NCBI RefSeq assembly: GCF_009184635.1
Contig: NZ_WELI01000001.1
Coordinates: 1-64,000, forward strand
Length of the DNA stretch: 64,000 bases
DNA from: Rudanella paleaurantiibacter
GTDB taxonomy: Bacteria; Bacteroidota; Bacteroidia; Cytophagales; Spirosomataceae
Direction of reading: 5' to 3'
Position numbers and translations under genes: made by a program. Below the pieces are notes generated by a model. That model was given only the letters and a program-made list of their open reading frames with translations. It was not told where the DNA came from and did not search any database. Shown piece by piece: positions 49,492 through 56,880 of this stretch. Positions within the stretch are counted from its first letter, which is position 1; each line of letters starts with the position of its first letter.

Positions 49492-50415
49492 TTACGAGAG
49501 CGGGGGCGGTGGGGGGGTGTGCGGAGCCCCGGCCGGCCGGGAGTTGTCGTGCGGGAGCGGAATAAATTCGGCGTTGTCGTTGGGAGGCAACGCAATGCGG
49601 CCCGCTTCCCAGTCAGCTTTGGCTTGCTCAATCCGGTCCCGGCGCGACGATACGAAGTTCCACCAGATAAATCGCTCACCCAGCGGCTCTCCGCCAAGCA
49701 GCATAAGCGTGCAGGTTTCGTGGGCCACCAGTACCGGGTCGATGCCGGGCGTAAACACCAGCAACTGACCCACGCCGTACCGATGTCCATTGACCTCCAC
49801 GCTCCCTTTGGCCACATACGCCCCCCGTTCGGCATGACCGCGTGGCAACCCGAACCGCGTACCGGCCTCTAACACCACATGGGCATAAAACAGGGGCGAG
49901 TGCGTTTTTACGGTGTTGGTGAGCCCAAAGGCGTCGCCCGCAATCAGGCGCATCCAGATACCCTTGTCCGTAAACACGGGCAGAATATCAGGTTGATAGT
50001 TTTCAAAAGTGGGCGCACGTTCTTCGTCGGCTTCGGGCAAGGCTACCCACGTCTGAATCATCTCCAGCTTGCCCCCGGCCAGCATGGCGGGGTCTTCGAA
50101 TCGCTCAGAATGGGCAATGCCGCTGCCGGCCGTCATCCAGTTCACCTCGCCCGGCCGGATCACCTGCTGTACCCCAAGGCTATCGCGGTGGGTCACCTGC
50201 CCATCGAACAGGTAGCTGACCGTAGAGAGGCCGATGTGCGGGTGTGGCAGCACGTCCATGTCGGCCACCCGGTCGGGCATGATGTTTACCGGCCCGGCAT
50301 GATCCATGAAAATAAACGGCCCGAGCATCCGCCGGAGCCGGTAGGGCAGAATCCGCCGGACACTAAATCCGTTGCCAAGTGAGGCCGCGCGGGCGTCGAT
50401 GATCTGATCGAGCAT
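49492..50415 (-). CDS. Pirin family protein
   Basis: A 307-aa cupin-fold protein. The N-terminal cupin holds the metal site HPHIGLSTVSYLFDGQVTHRDS, with the two histidines and a later His/Glu pair, followed by GEVNWMTAGSGIAHSE. The C-terminal pirin domain spans about 180-280. Bacterial pirins can act as iron-dependent quercetin dioxygenases or as partners of enzymes, so the role is inferred. The stop is 20 nt from the plus-strand terminator. It starts 11 nt downstream of the DOPA-dioxygenase-like gene's stop, so the two form an operon. This may point to handling of phenolic or flavonoid compounds. Confidence 0.9.
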   Translation of the reverse strand: MLDQIIDARAASLGNGFSVRRILPYRLRRMLGPFIFMDHAGPVNIMPDRVADMDVLPHPHIGLSTVSYLFDGQVTHRDSLGVQQVIRPGEVNWMTAGSGIAHSERFEDPAMLAGGKLEMIQTWVALPEADEERAPTFENYQPDILPVFTDKGIWMRLIAGDAFGLTNTVKTHSPLFYAHVVLEAGTRFGLPRGHAERGAYVAKGSVEVNGHRYGVGQLLVFTPGIDPVLVAHETCTLMLLGGEPLGERFIWWNFVSSRRDRIEQAKADWEAGRIALPPNDNAEFIPLPHDNSRPAGAPHTPPPPPLS

Positions 50416-50426
50416 AGGGTGTGTAG

Positions 50427-51308
50427 TTAACCAATTCGGACCGATGTCATGGTGAGTGAACCACCCACGGCCCGGTCATTGAAAAACGATACGGCGTCTT
50501 TGCCCGTCCGGAGGCCGAGCGTGTACAACAGGGGCAGGTAATGTTCAGGCGTTGGAATAGCGAGGGCTCCTTCGCGGCCGAGGCTGCTGTAATTGATCAG
50601 GGGCTTTACGTCGTTTTGGCTGATGAGTTGCTTAAACGTATCGTTGAGGCTGATGGCCCAGTCGTAACCGTAGCTTGGTTCGTTCAGTTTGTCCCAGGCC
50701 ACCATACGGAGGTTATGCACCATATTGCCGCTGCCCATAATAAGCACGCCTTTTCGGCGGAGCGCGTACAGCTCGCGGGCCAGGTCGTAGTGGTACTGCG
50801 GCCCTTTGGTGAAATCAATGCTCAATTGAAGCACCGGAATAGTGGCTTGTGGGTACATATGCCGCACAATGGTCCAGGTGCCGTGGTCGAGGCCCCAGTC
50901 GTGACTCAGCTCTACGGGTGTCGACCGGATGAGGGCGGCCGTCTCCTTCGCCAGTGCGGGGTTGCCGGGGGCGGGGTACTGCACATCGAACAAGGCCTGC
51001 GGGAAACCCCCAAAATCATGAATGGTCTGGGGTTTGTCCATCGCCGTGATTTTGGTGCCCCGCGTAAACCAGTGGGCCGACACCACCAGCACCGCCTTCG
51101 GAGTCGGAATCTCGGTTGCCATCTGTTTCCAGCGTCGGCTGAAATCGTTGTCTTCAATCCCGTTCATGGGCGACCCGTGGCCCACAAACAAGACGGGCAT
51201 CAGGGTTTCGCCTTCGGGCAGTGTATCGGTAAATTGCTCGAAAGCCGATAAGGTGTTCATACCAAGGGCTCCGGTCAGGAGCGTTTGCAGAAAGTGTGTA
51301 CGTTTCAT
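50427..51308 (-). CDS. Extradiol 4,5-DOPA dioxygenase family protein (YgiD-like)
   Basis: A 293-aa protein of the LigB/DODA family, which cleaves DOPA or related catechols between carbons 4 and 5. Metal ligands are visible: FVGHGSPMNG, VSAHWFT and HDFGGFPQALFDV carry His residues of the Zn/Fe site, and the later TPEHYLPLLYTLG carries the distal His. The N-terminal segment (MKRTHFLQTLLTGALGMNT) looks like a Tat or Sec signal, unlike E. coli YgiD, so it may be exported. It forms an operon with the pirin gene. The true catechol substrate is unknown. Confidence 0.88.
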   Translation of the reverse strand: MKRTHFLQTLLTGALGMNTLSAFEQFTDTLPEGETLMPVLFVGHGSPMNGIEDNDFSRRWKQMATEIPTPKAVLVVSAHWFTRGTKITAMDKPQTIHDFGGFPQALFDVQYPAPGNPALAKETAALIRSTPVELSHDWGLDHGTWTIVRHMYPQATIPVLQLSIDFTKGPQYHYDLARELYALRRKGVLIMGSGNMVHNLRMVAWDKLNEPSYGYDWAISLNDTFKQLISQNDVKPLINYSSLGREGALAIPTPEHYLPLLYTLGLRTGKDAVSFFNDRAVGGSLTMTSVRIG

Positions 51309-51324
51309 GGTGGTCTACAAACAC

Positions 51325-51364
51325 AACAGCGTAGCCCCGCCAACTGGTTCGGGGCTACGCTGTT
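51325..51364. terminator. 15-bp perfect hairpin, possible terminator
   Basis: AACAGCGTAGCCCCG (51325-51339) and CGGGGCTACGCTGTT (51350-51364). It lies 17 nt upstream of the DODA start and about 250 nt after the carboxylesterase stop on the minus strand. Only a mixed T/G tract follows on that strand, so termination is not certain. Confidence 0.45.
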
Positions 51365-51404
51365 AAGGACTAATTCAAACGCAACCAAGTAGAGCAGAAT
51401 TAAA

Positions 51405-51491
51405 AGTAAAATGAATAATGTAAAATGTATGATGAAATGGCCGATTGTCAGTAGGTAGTACAATTGTTCATTTTACATTGTTCATTCACTT
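51405..51491. repeat. Palindromic repeat, family F (AATGTAAAATG words)
   Basis: AGTAAAATGAATAATG-type words (51405-51427) and the complement, TTCATTTTACATTGTTCATT, to 51491 form an imperfect inverted repeat around GGCCGATTGTCAG. The 306-nt gap 51309-51614 holds this element, the hairpin at 51325 and the next repeat, and no gene. Confidence 0.65.
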
Positions 51492-51511
51492 ATGTACTAT
51501 GACGTGATAGA

Positions 51512-51592
51512 ACGCGGATAATGCGCATCGGGTCGATGTATGCATTCCCTTTATTAATCCGCGTATATCAGCTCAATCGGTGTCATCCGCGT
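51512..51592. repeat. Palindromic repeat, family G (ACGCGGAT words)
   Basis: ACGCGGAT (51512-51519) is complementary to ATCCGCGT at 51557-51564 and again at 51585-51592. It ends 22 nt before the stop codon of the carboxylesterase gene. Confidence 0.55.
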
Positions 51593-51614
51593 GCCAATTC
51601 CTGGCCGAACGCGC

Positions 51615-53240
51615 TTACAACGGTTTGCCCAGGGCCAGTTCGAGCAGCTCTTTGTCGGGGTTGTTTTTCACCTGACACGTATTGTCGAACAGCATGGTAG
51701 CTCCGGTTTGCGGGTTGTACGCGGGCCAGTTGGGCAAACCCTTGTGGTTGGGGTTGCCGGTACGCGCAAAGGCCACCCAAGCCCGACTCATGCGGTCGGC
51801 GAGCAGATGAGCCTCTTTGCCTCCGCCCGTCATTTCTTCGCACCGGCTGATGTTGTCGAATACAAACGGCAGTTCCATGCAGTGCATCGATTTGTACATG
51901 CCGTCGTTAACGGGCGAAGCCCAGCTAAACAGGTACATATACACGGGCGCGGCATCGGCCACGGCTTTTTGGTTGGCCTGCCGGATGGCACCCGCCCGGA
52001 AATTGATGTCCACGTCAAGGTAATCCGAGGCTTTGGCGGTTTCGGGGTACGCTTTCCGAACGGCGGCCATATAGGCATCGGTTTTGTCGCCCATCCGCTT
52101 TTGCAGGCTTGCTTTGGCGTTGTTCAGGTCAGTTTCGCGGTTAGCGGGGTTAAACGGGCCAAACTCGGTTTTGGTCGAACCCACCAGCAGCGGAATGGTT
52201 TTAGCCAGTTCGCGGGCGGCTGCATCGCTTGGTTGGTAGGGGAGGAACAAGCCATCCAGTACCGGCCCCCAGCCCAGCCCAAAGCCCGAACGCTCCTCCG
52301 GTTTGAGGCTTTCGTTGACCTTGCGCAGGGCGCGCTTGCTGGCTGCACTCAGACGCTCATACGACATCGTTTGCAGCGAATCGACCTGCGAAGGTTGCAG
52401 CTTCAGCTCGTCGAGCATGGCGGCTCCTACTTTCTGGGCCAATGCCCGGCTCGTGAAACTGCTCAGGTAGCTGCCGCTTTGCACAATCGCTTTGTGAAAC
52501 AGCCCTTTGGCCGACGGTGCGTTCATGAGCGTAGTCACTTTGCCACCCCCGCCCGATTGCCCGAAGATGGTGACGTTGTTCGGGTCGCCCCCAAACTGAG
52601 CAATGTTTTGTTTCACCCATTGCAACGATGCCAGCAGGTCGAGCATACCGGTGTTGGCGGAGTTTTTGTATTTGTCGCCAAACGACGAAAGGTCCAGAAA
52701 ACCCAGTAGGTTGAGCCGGTGATTGACCGTCACGACGACCACATCGCCTTTTTTGGCCAGATTTTCACCATCGTACGACGGCAACTCTACCGACGATCCG
52801 GCCGAGAACCCACCGCCGTGGAACCACACCAGTACCGGCCGGGGCGCTTTGGCCGCCGTCAGTTGGGGCGACCAAACGTTCAGGCTCAGGCAGTTTTCGT
52901 TCATGTAGCCCCAGTTGTGCTGAAACGAGAACTCAATTTCATCATTGACCGTGGTGGTGGGGTCGATGGGGCAAACCGGCCCGTACGTTGTAGACGAGCG
53001 CACGCCTGTCCAGGTATCGGGTTTGGTAGGGGCCATAAACCGCTCTGCTTTGGCGTACGGAATGCCCTTGAACGTGTAGGTGCCGTTGTGAACATAACCG
53101 CGCACCTTGCCCGACTCGGTCGATACCACGGCTACGTCTTTACCCGCTACAACGGGCGTAGTGGTTTTAGGGGCTTGCGCCGTAGTGAGCAAGGGCGTAG
53201 CCAGCGCGGCCAGCCACAAAAGGGTTTTGGAGAACTGCAT
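51615..53240 (-). CDS. Type-B carboxylesterase, secreted
   Basis: A 541-aa alpha/beta hydrolase of the carboxylesterase/lipase family (esterase type B, PnbA-like). Signal peptide about 1-22 (LLTTAQ). The oxyanion segment is LVWFHGGGFSAGSS, the Cys-bearing block NENCLSLNVWSP, and the catalytic Ser lies in the GxSxG motif IFGQSGGGGKVT; Glu and His of the triad are expected later (FGPF region and MKSMHCMELPFVFDN, respectively). It is last in the five-gene operon led by a rhamnosidase, and would remove an ester decoration from a glycan or aglycone. The neighbour upstream is a paralogue. Confidence 0.9.
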   Translation of the reverse strand: MQFSKTLLWLAALATPLLTTAQAPKTTTPVVAGKDVAVVSTESGKVRGYVHNGTYTFKGIPYAKAERFMAPTKPDTWTGVRSSTTYGPVCPIDPTTTVNDEIEFSFQHNWGYMNENCLSLNVWSPQLTAAKAPRPVLVWFHGGGFSAGSSVELPSYDGENLAKKGDVVVVTVNHRLNLLGFLDLSSFGDKYKNSANTGMLDLLASLQWVKQNIAQFGGDPNNVTIFGQSGGGGKVTTLMNAPSAKGLFHKAIVQSGSYLSSFTSRALAQKVGAAMLDELKLQPSQVDSLQTMSYERLSAASKRALRKVNESLKPEERSGFGLGWGPVLDGLFLPYQPSDAAARELAKTIPLLVGSTKTEFGPFNPANRETDLNNAKASLQKRMGDKTDAYMAAVRKAYPETAKASDYLDVDINFRAGAIRQANQKAVADAAPVYMYLFSWASPVNDGMYKSMHCMELPFVFDNISRCEEMTGGGKEAHLLADRMSRAWVAFARTGNPNHKGLPNWPAYNPQTGATMLFDNTCQVKNNPDKELLELALGKPL

Positions 53241-53274
53241 AGGAATTGGGTTTGTACGTGAATTCTGAACTGTT

Positions 53275-54831
53275 TTAGGGGCGACTCATGGTTTTAAACA
53301 GGAAATCGAGCGCGGCACTGTCGGGCAGGGGATGGGCACCAATTTGGGTATCGAGCATCAGCACCTGTTTCGACCCTACCGAGTACGCGGGCCACGTGGG
53401 CAGGCCCGTGCCGTTGGGGTTGCCGGTACGGATAAAGTTGGCCCAGTACGCCGACATTTGACGGGCCAGTTCGTCGTCGGCTGGTTGCAGGGGGCGCAGG
53501 CTTTTGTCGATAAACCGCAGATTATCGTAGGCGTAGGCCACCTCGCCGGTATGAAACGCGCCATAGTGGGCGTACTCACCCGTAGCGGGTACTTTCCGTC
53601 GGAACCGGTACACAAACACGGGCTTTCCCTGTCTGCTTTGCAGGTTAGCCCAGGCGTAGTTTTGCGCCCCGAAAATCATATCCCGCGATACCCGCATCTG
53701 CGAGGTAGCCGCTTCCGCGTCGGTGTTGGCGGGGTAGTGCTGCAGAAAATCGGCCGCGTTAGGGCCCTGCTGTTGCTCAATCTGCTTCCGGTACGCTTCG
53801 GCTGTCTGGGGTGGCCCAAACCGCATCCCTTCGTCTTCATTCCAGCCGGTCAGCAGGACCACATCGTTTTGCTGGCGGGCGGCAAAAATGGCCGGAATCG
53901 GTTGGGGAAGCACGTACCCGTCTACAATGGGCCCGCGAGTGCCTGCTGCCTTCTGGATAATCTGACTCGCTGGCAACGCCCGCAGGTCGGCCAGGGTGGT
54001 GGCTCCGAGGGCCTGAGCCAGTTTCACTCCACTTTCTTCGGCCTGTTGTAAAGAAGGGCCGGGCGCAGCCATGTTGGCCCCACTTTGGGCAATCGCTTTC
54101 TGGAAAAGCCCTTTCGCCAGCGGAGTGGCTACCAAACAGTTTACACTCATCGACCCGGCCGATTGGCCCGCGATGGTAACATTGTTGGGGTCGCCCCCAA
54201 ACTGAGCAATGTTTTGGTTTACCCACCGCAGGGCCGCTACCTGATCCATCAGGCCGTAGTTGCCCGATGCCCCCCGGCCCGACTCGCGGGTGAGTTCGGG
54301 GTGGGCAAAAAAGCCGAGCGAGCCTACCCGGTAGTTGAAGCTCACAAAGACGATGCCTTTGCGGGCCATCGCTTCGCCGTCGTAAATCGGTACCCCACTA
54401 CCCCCGCTGTTGAACCCCCCGCCATACACCCACACCAGCACCGGCTGTTTCGGGCCCGACCGGCGTTGTGTCCAGACATTCAGGTAGAGGCAATCCTCGC
54501 CTATGGGTTCTTTCGGAATCAGGTACTCGGCACTCCACGGGCCAAACGGGGCCGGTACGCCCTGCACGGGACTCGGCCCGAAGGTGTCGCACCGGCGCAC
54601 ACCCGTCCAGGGTTGTACGGGCTGCGGGGCTTTCCAGCGCAGATTCCCCACGGGCGGGGCCGCAAACGGAATGCCCCGGAAAATCTGAACATCGCCCTGA
54701 GTGCTGTGCGTGCCCGAAATCCGGCCACCGGTTATGGCAACGGGGTCCGTATCGCGGAGGGCAGGCCGGAACGCCAGCGCAGCCGCTACCACAAGCAGGC
54801 TTCCGAGCAGGAGCATGAATGATTTTTTCAT
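53275..54831 (-). CDS. Type-B carboxylesterase, secreted, paralogue
   Basis: A 518-aa secreted carboxylesterase (signal about 1-27, VAAALAFRPA). Landmarks are FRGIPFAAPPVGNLRWKAPQ, EDCLYLNVWT, LVWVYGGGFNSGGS, the GxSxG nucleophile in IAGQSAGSMSVN, GWNEDEG (Glu) and AHYGAFHTGEVAY (His). It differs from its downstream paralogue in most loops, so the two probably have different substrates. The gap to that gene is 34 nt and to the esterase upstream 8 nt, which supports one transcript. Confidence 0.9.
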   Translation of the reverse strand: MKKSFMLLLGSLLVVAAALAFRPALRDTDPVAITGGRISGTHSTQGDVQIFRGIPFAAPPVGNLRWKAPQPVQPWTGVRRCDTFGPSPVQGVPAPFGPWSAEYLIPKEPIGEDCLYLNVWTQRRSGPKQPVLVWVYGGGFNSGGSGVPIYDGEAMARKGIVFVSFNYRVGSLGFFAHPELTRESGRGASGNYGLMDQVAALRWVNQNIAQFGGDPNNVTIAGQSAGSMSVNCLVATPLAKGLFQKAIAQSGANMAAPGPSLQQAEESGVKLAQALGATTLADLRALPASQIIQKAAGTRGPIVDGYVLPQPIPAIFAARQQNDVVLLTGWNEDEGMRFGPPQTAEAYRKQIEQQQGPNAADFLQHYPANTDAEAATSQMRVSRDMIFGAQNYAWANLQSRQGKPVFVYRFRRKVPATGEYAHYGAFHTGEVAYAYDNLRFIDKSLRPLQPADDELARQMSAYWANFIRTGNPNGTGLPTWPAYSVGSKQVLMLDTQIGAHPLPDSAALDFLFKTMSRP

Positions 54832-54839
54832 CGGTCTGA

Positions 54840-55733
54840 TTAGGGAATAAGCACCCCGTTGGCGTTTAGGATTTTGCTGAAGAACAGAACCTGATAGGGC
54901 AGGGCGTTGTCCCAGTACTCCCAGGTATGGGCGCCGGGCCGTTCGAGGTAGTCGTGCGGGGTTTGGTTGGCTACCAGTTGGCGGTGCAGGTCGCGGTTAC
55001 CTTCAATCAGAAAATCATCGACCCCAATATCAAGCATCAGGGGTAGCTTGTTGGCTTTGAGCCGGTCGGCCAGCGTAACCATCGTGTAGCCGGGGTAGGG
55101 GGAGTCGCCCGGTTGGGGTGGTCCCAGCAGCCGGGCCAGGTTGTCGGCCCGCGATTTGGCAAACTCGGCCGGCACTTTCCAGGTGGCCGTGTTGATGTTC
55201 ATGACTCCGCTCATGCTCCCGGCGGCCGCGTACAGCTCGGGGTGGCGGCTCGATATGAACAGGGCACCGTGCCCGCCCATGCTCAGGCCCGCAATCACGC
55301 GGCCTTTTTTGTCGCGCACGGTGCGGTAGCTGTTGTCAATCTTCTCGACCAGCTCTTTTGCGATGAACGTCTCAAACTGACTCGACTTGACGAGTGGACT
55401 GTCGAAATAATAGCTCGTGGGGTCGCCGTCGGGCGTGACAATGATGAGGTTGTATTGGTCGGCGAGCCGGTGGAGCAGGGTTTTGTCGGGTGTTTTGGTG
55501 AGCCAGTCACGGAAACTGCCCGAGCCACCATGCAGCAGGTATAGGACCGGAAAGGGCCGGGCGTCACGTTTTTTGGCTTTCACGTACCGGTCGGGCAGCA
55601 CCACAGCCGCCCGCAATGTGCGGTTCATGCTGGCACTTGGCACATCAATGGTATCTACTTTGGCCGCCCATGCCGACCCCGCCAGTAGGAAGGTCAAGGT
55701 CAGGAGTAATAGTTTGGCAATTGGTTTTTTCAT
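54840..55733 (-). CDS. Esterase of the D/feruloyl-acetyl xylan type, copy 2
   Basis: A 297-aa secreted alpha/beta hydrolase (signal about 1-23, GSAWAAK). The fold markers are FPVLYLLHGGSGSFRDWL, the nucleophile Ser in VIAGLSMGGHGALF, the acid in DIGVDDFLIEG and the base in PGAHTWEYWDNAL. This is the esterase D/putative feruloyl or acetyl xylan esterase family. It is a tandem paralogue of the protein encoded at 55993-56871, with most of the core identical. The gap between them (259 nt) holds a palindromic repeat of family C. Confidence 0.9.
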   Translation of the reverse strand: MKKPIAKLLLLTLTFLLAGSAWAAKVDTIDVPSASMNRTLRAAVVLPDRYVKAKKRDARPFPVLYLLHGGSGSFRDWLTKTPDKTLLHRLADQYNLIIVTPDGDPTSYYFDSPLVKSSQFETFIAKELVEKIDNSYRTVRDKKGRVIAGLSMGGHGALFISSRHPELYAAAGSMSGVMNINTATWKVPAEFAKSRADNLARLLGPPQPGDSPYPGYTMVTLADRLKANKLPLMLDIGVDDFLIEGNRDLHRQLVANQTPHDYLERPGAHTWEYWDNALPYQVLFFSKILNANGVLIP

Positions 55734-55860
55734 GGGTTCTTGGTGTATTGTTTTTGGTTTTTGTGAAGGAGTTTTTTGCAGATCAATAGGTCATGTTTTC
55801 GGTTTGTTGGGGCTTCTACCAAAACCCTCCATCGGAGCGCTGGTCACCATAAACCCAAAA

Positions 55861-55965
55861 CTTCAGTACTGGACCTTCGGACTTCAGACACTGGACGTTA
55901 GACTTACTACCATTCTGTAGGGATGTCTAACGTCTACTATCCAACATTTAATGTCCAGTACAGAG
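55861..55965. repeat. Dispersed palindromic repeat, family C, copy 3
   Basis: About 105 nt, ends CTTCAGTACTGGAC and GTCCAGTACAGAG. It aligns with the reverse complement of 14358-14455 over its length, including the 15-nt centre ACTACCATTCTGTAG and the flanking words AGACACT, GACGTTAGA and GTCTAAC. It sits between the two tandem esterase genes, inside the predicted operon. Confidence 0.8.
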
Positions 55966-55992
55966 ACCCAAAACAAAAAACGATAAACGAGC

Positions 55993-56871
55993 TCAGGGCA
56001 GCAGCGTACCGTTGGCGCGGAGGATGTTGCTGAAAAACAAGACGTGGTAAGGCAATGAGTTTTGCCAGTAATCCCAGGTATGACCACCGGGCCGTTCGGT
56101 GTAGTCGTGCTCCACTTTGGCGTACACCAGCCGACGGTGTAGCTCGCGGTTGGGCTCAATCAGAAAATCGTCGACACCACAGTCGATGATCAGTTTCTGG
56201 CCGTTTGCCTTCATCCGGTCTACCATATTCACCACCGAGTTGGCCGCGTACAGGTCGGGCGAAGCGCCCAGCGGCCCCAGAATCCGGCTGAAGCCGCTTT
56301 CCACGGCCTTTTCAAACTCTGGGTTAATGCGCCAGTTTTTGTAGTTCAGGTCGAGGGCACCGCTCATGCTACCGGCCGCGCAGTACAACTCTGGGTGCCG
56401 GGTAGCCAGGTACAACGCACCATGCCCGCCCATGCTCAGGCCCGTAATGACCCGGCCTTTGCGGTCGCGGATGGTGCGGTAGGTGTTGTCAATTTTCTCG
56501 ACCACTTCTTTCGAGACGTAGGTTTCAAAGAGGTTGTCTTTTTGGACCTGACTGTCGAGATAACCACCCAGCCGGTCGCCTTCGGGCATCACAATGATGA
56601 GGTTGTACTGATCGGCCAGCCGGTGCACGGCCATTTTGTCGGGTGTTTGCTTAAGCCAGTCGCTGAATTGGCCTCCACCCCCGTGCAACAGGTACAGCAC
56701 CGGGAAAGCGGTTTTGCTCCTGGCTGCCGATTTGTACGATTCGGGCAATACTACGGCCGCCCGCATGGGCCGTTTCATAGCCGCACTCGGAACGTCGAGT
56801 GTGTCGGCCTGCGCGCACCAGCCCAGCAGGGGCAGGCACAGAAGCGCGAGTAAGGTAATAGACTTTTTCAT
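55993..56871 (-). CDS. Esterase of the D/feruloyl-acetyl xylan type, copy 1
   Basis: A 292-aa secreted esterase (signal about 1-20, LLGWCAQ). Landmarks FPVLYLLHGGGGQFSDWL, VITGLSMGGHGALYL (Ser), DCGVDDFLIEP (Asp) and PGGHTWDYWQNSL (His) complete the triad. It starts 9 nt after the rhamnosidase stop, so it is the second gene of the operon. Its closeness in sequence to the next esterase points to a local duplication, after which a repeat element entered the gap. The acyl group removed is not deducible. Confidence 0.92.
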   Translation of the reverse strand: MKKSITLLALLCLPLLGWCAQADTLDVPSAAMKRPMRAAVVLPESYKSAARSKTAFPVLYLLHGGGGQFSDWLKQTPDKMAVHRLADQYNLIIVMPEGDRLGGYLDSQVQKDNLFETYVSKEVVEKIDNTYRTIRDRKGRVITGLSMGGHGALYLATRHPELYCAAGSMSGALDLNYKNWRINPEFEKAVESGFSRILGPLGASPDLYAANSVVNMVDRMKANGQKLIIDCGVDDFLIEPNRELHRRLVYAKVEHDYTERPGGHTWDYWQNSLPYHVLFFSNILRANGTLLP

Positions 56872-56880
56872 AGTTTCTGC

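Noticed and set aside
51309-51614. A complete insertion sequence
   Set aside because: Only palindromes are present. There is no open frame for a transposase and no terminal repeats of IS size.
51591-52709. A 372-codon plus-strand frame inside the carboxylesterase gene
   Set aside because: It lies antisense to an enzyme with a clear GxSxG motif and signal peptide, and has no family features of its own.
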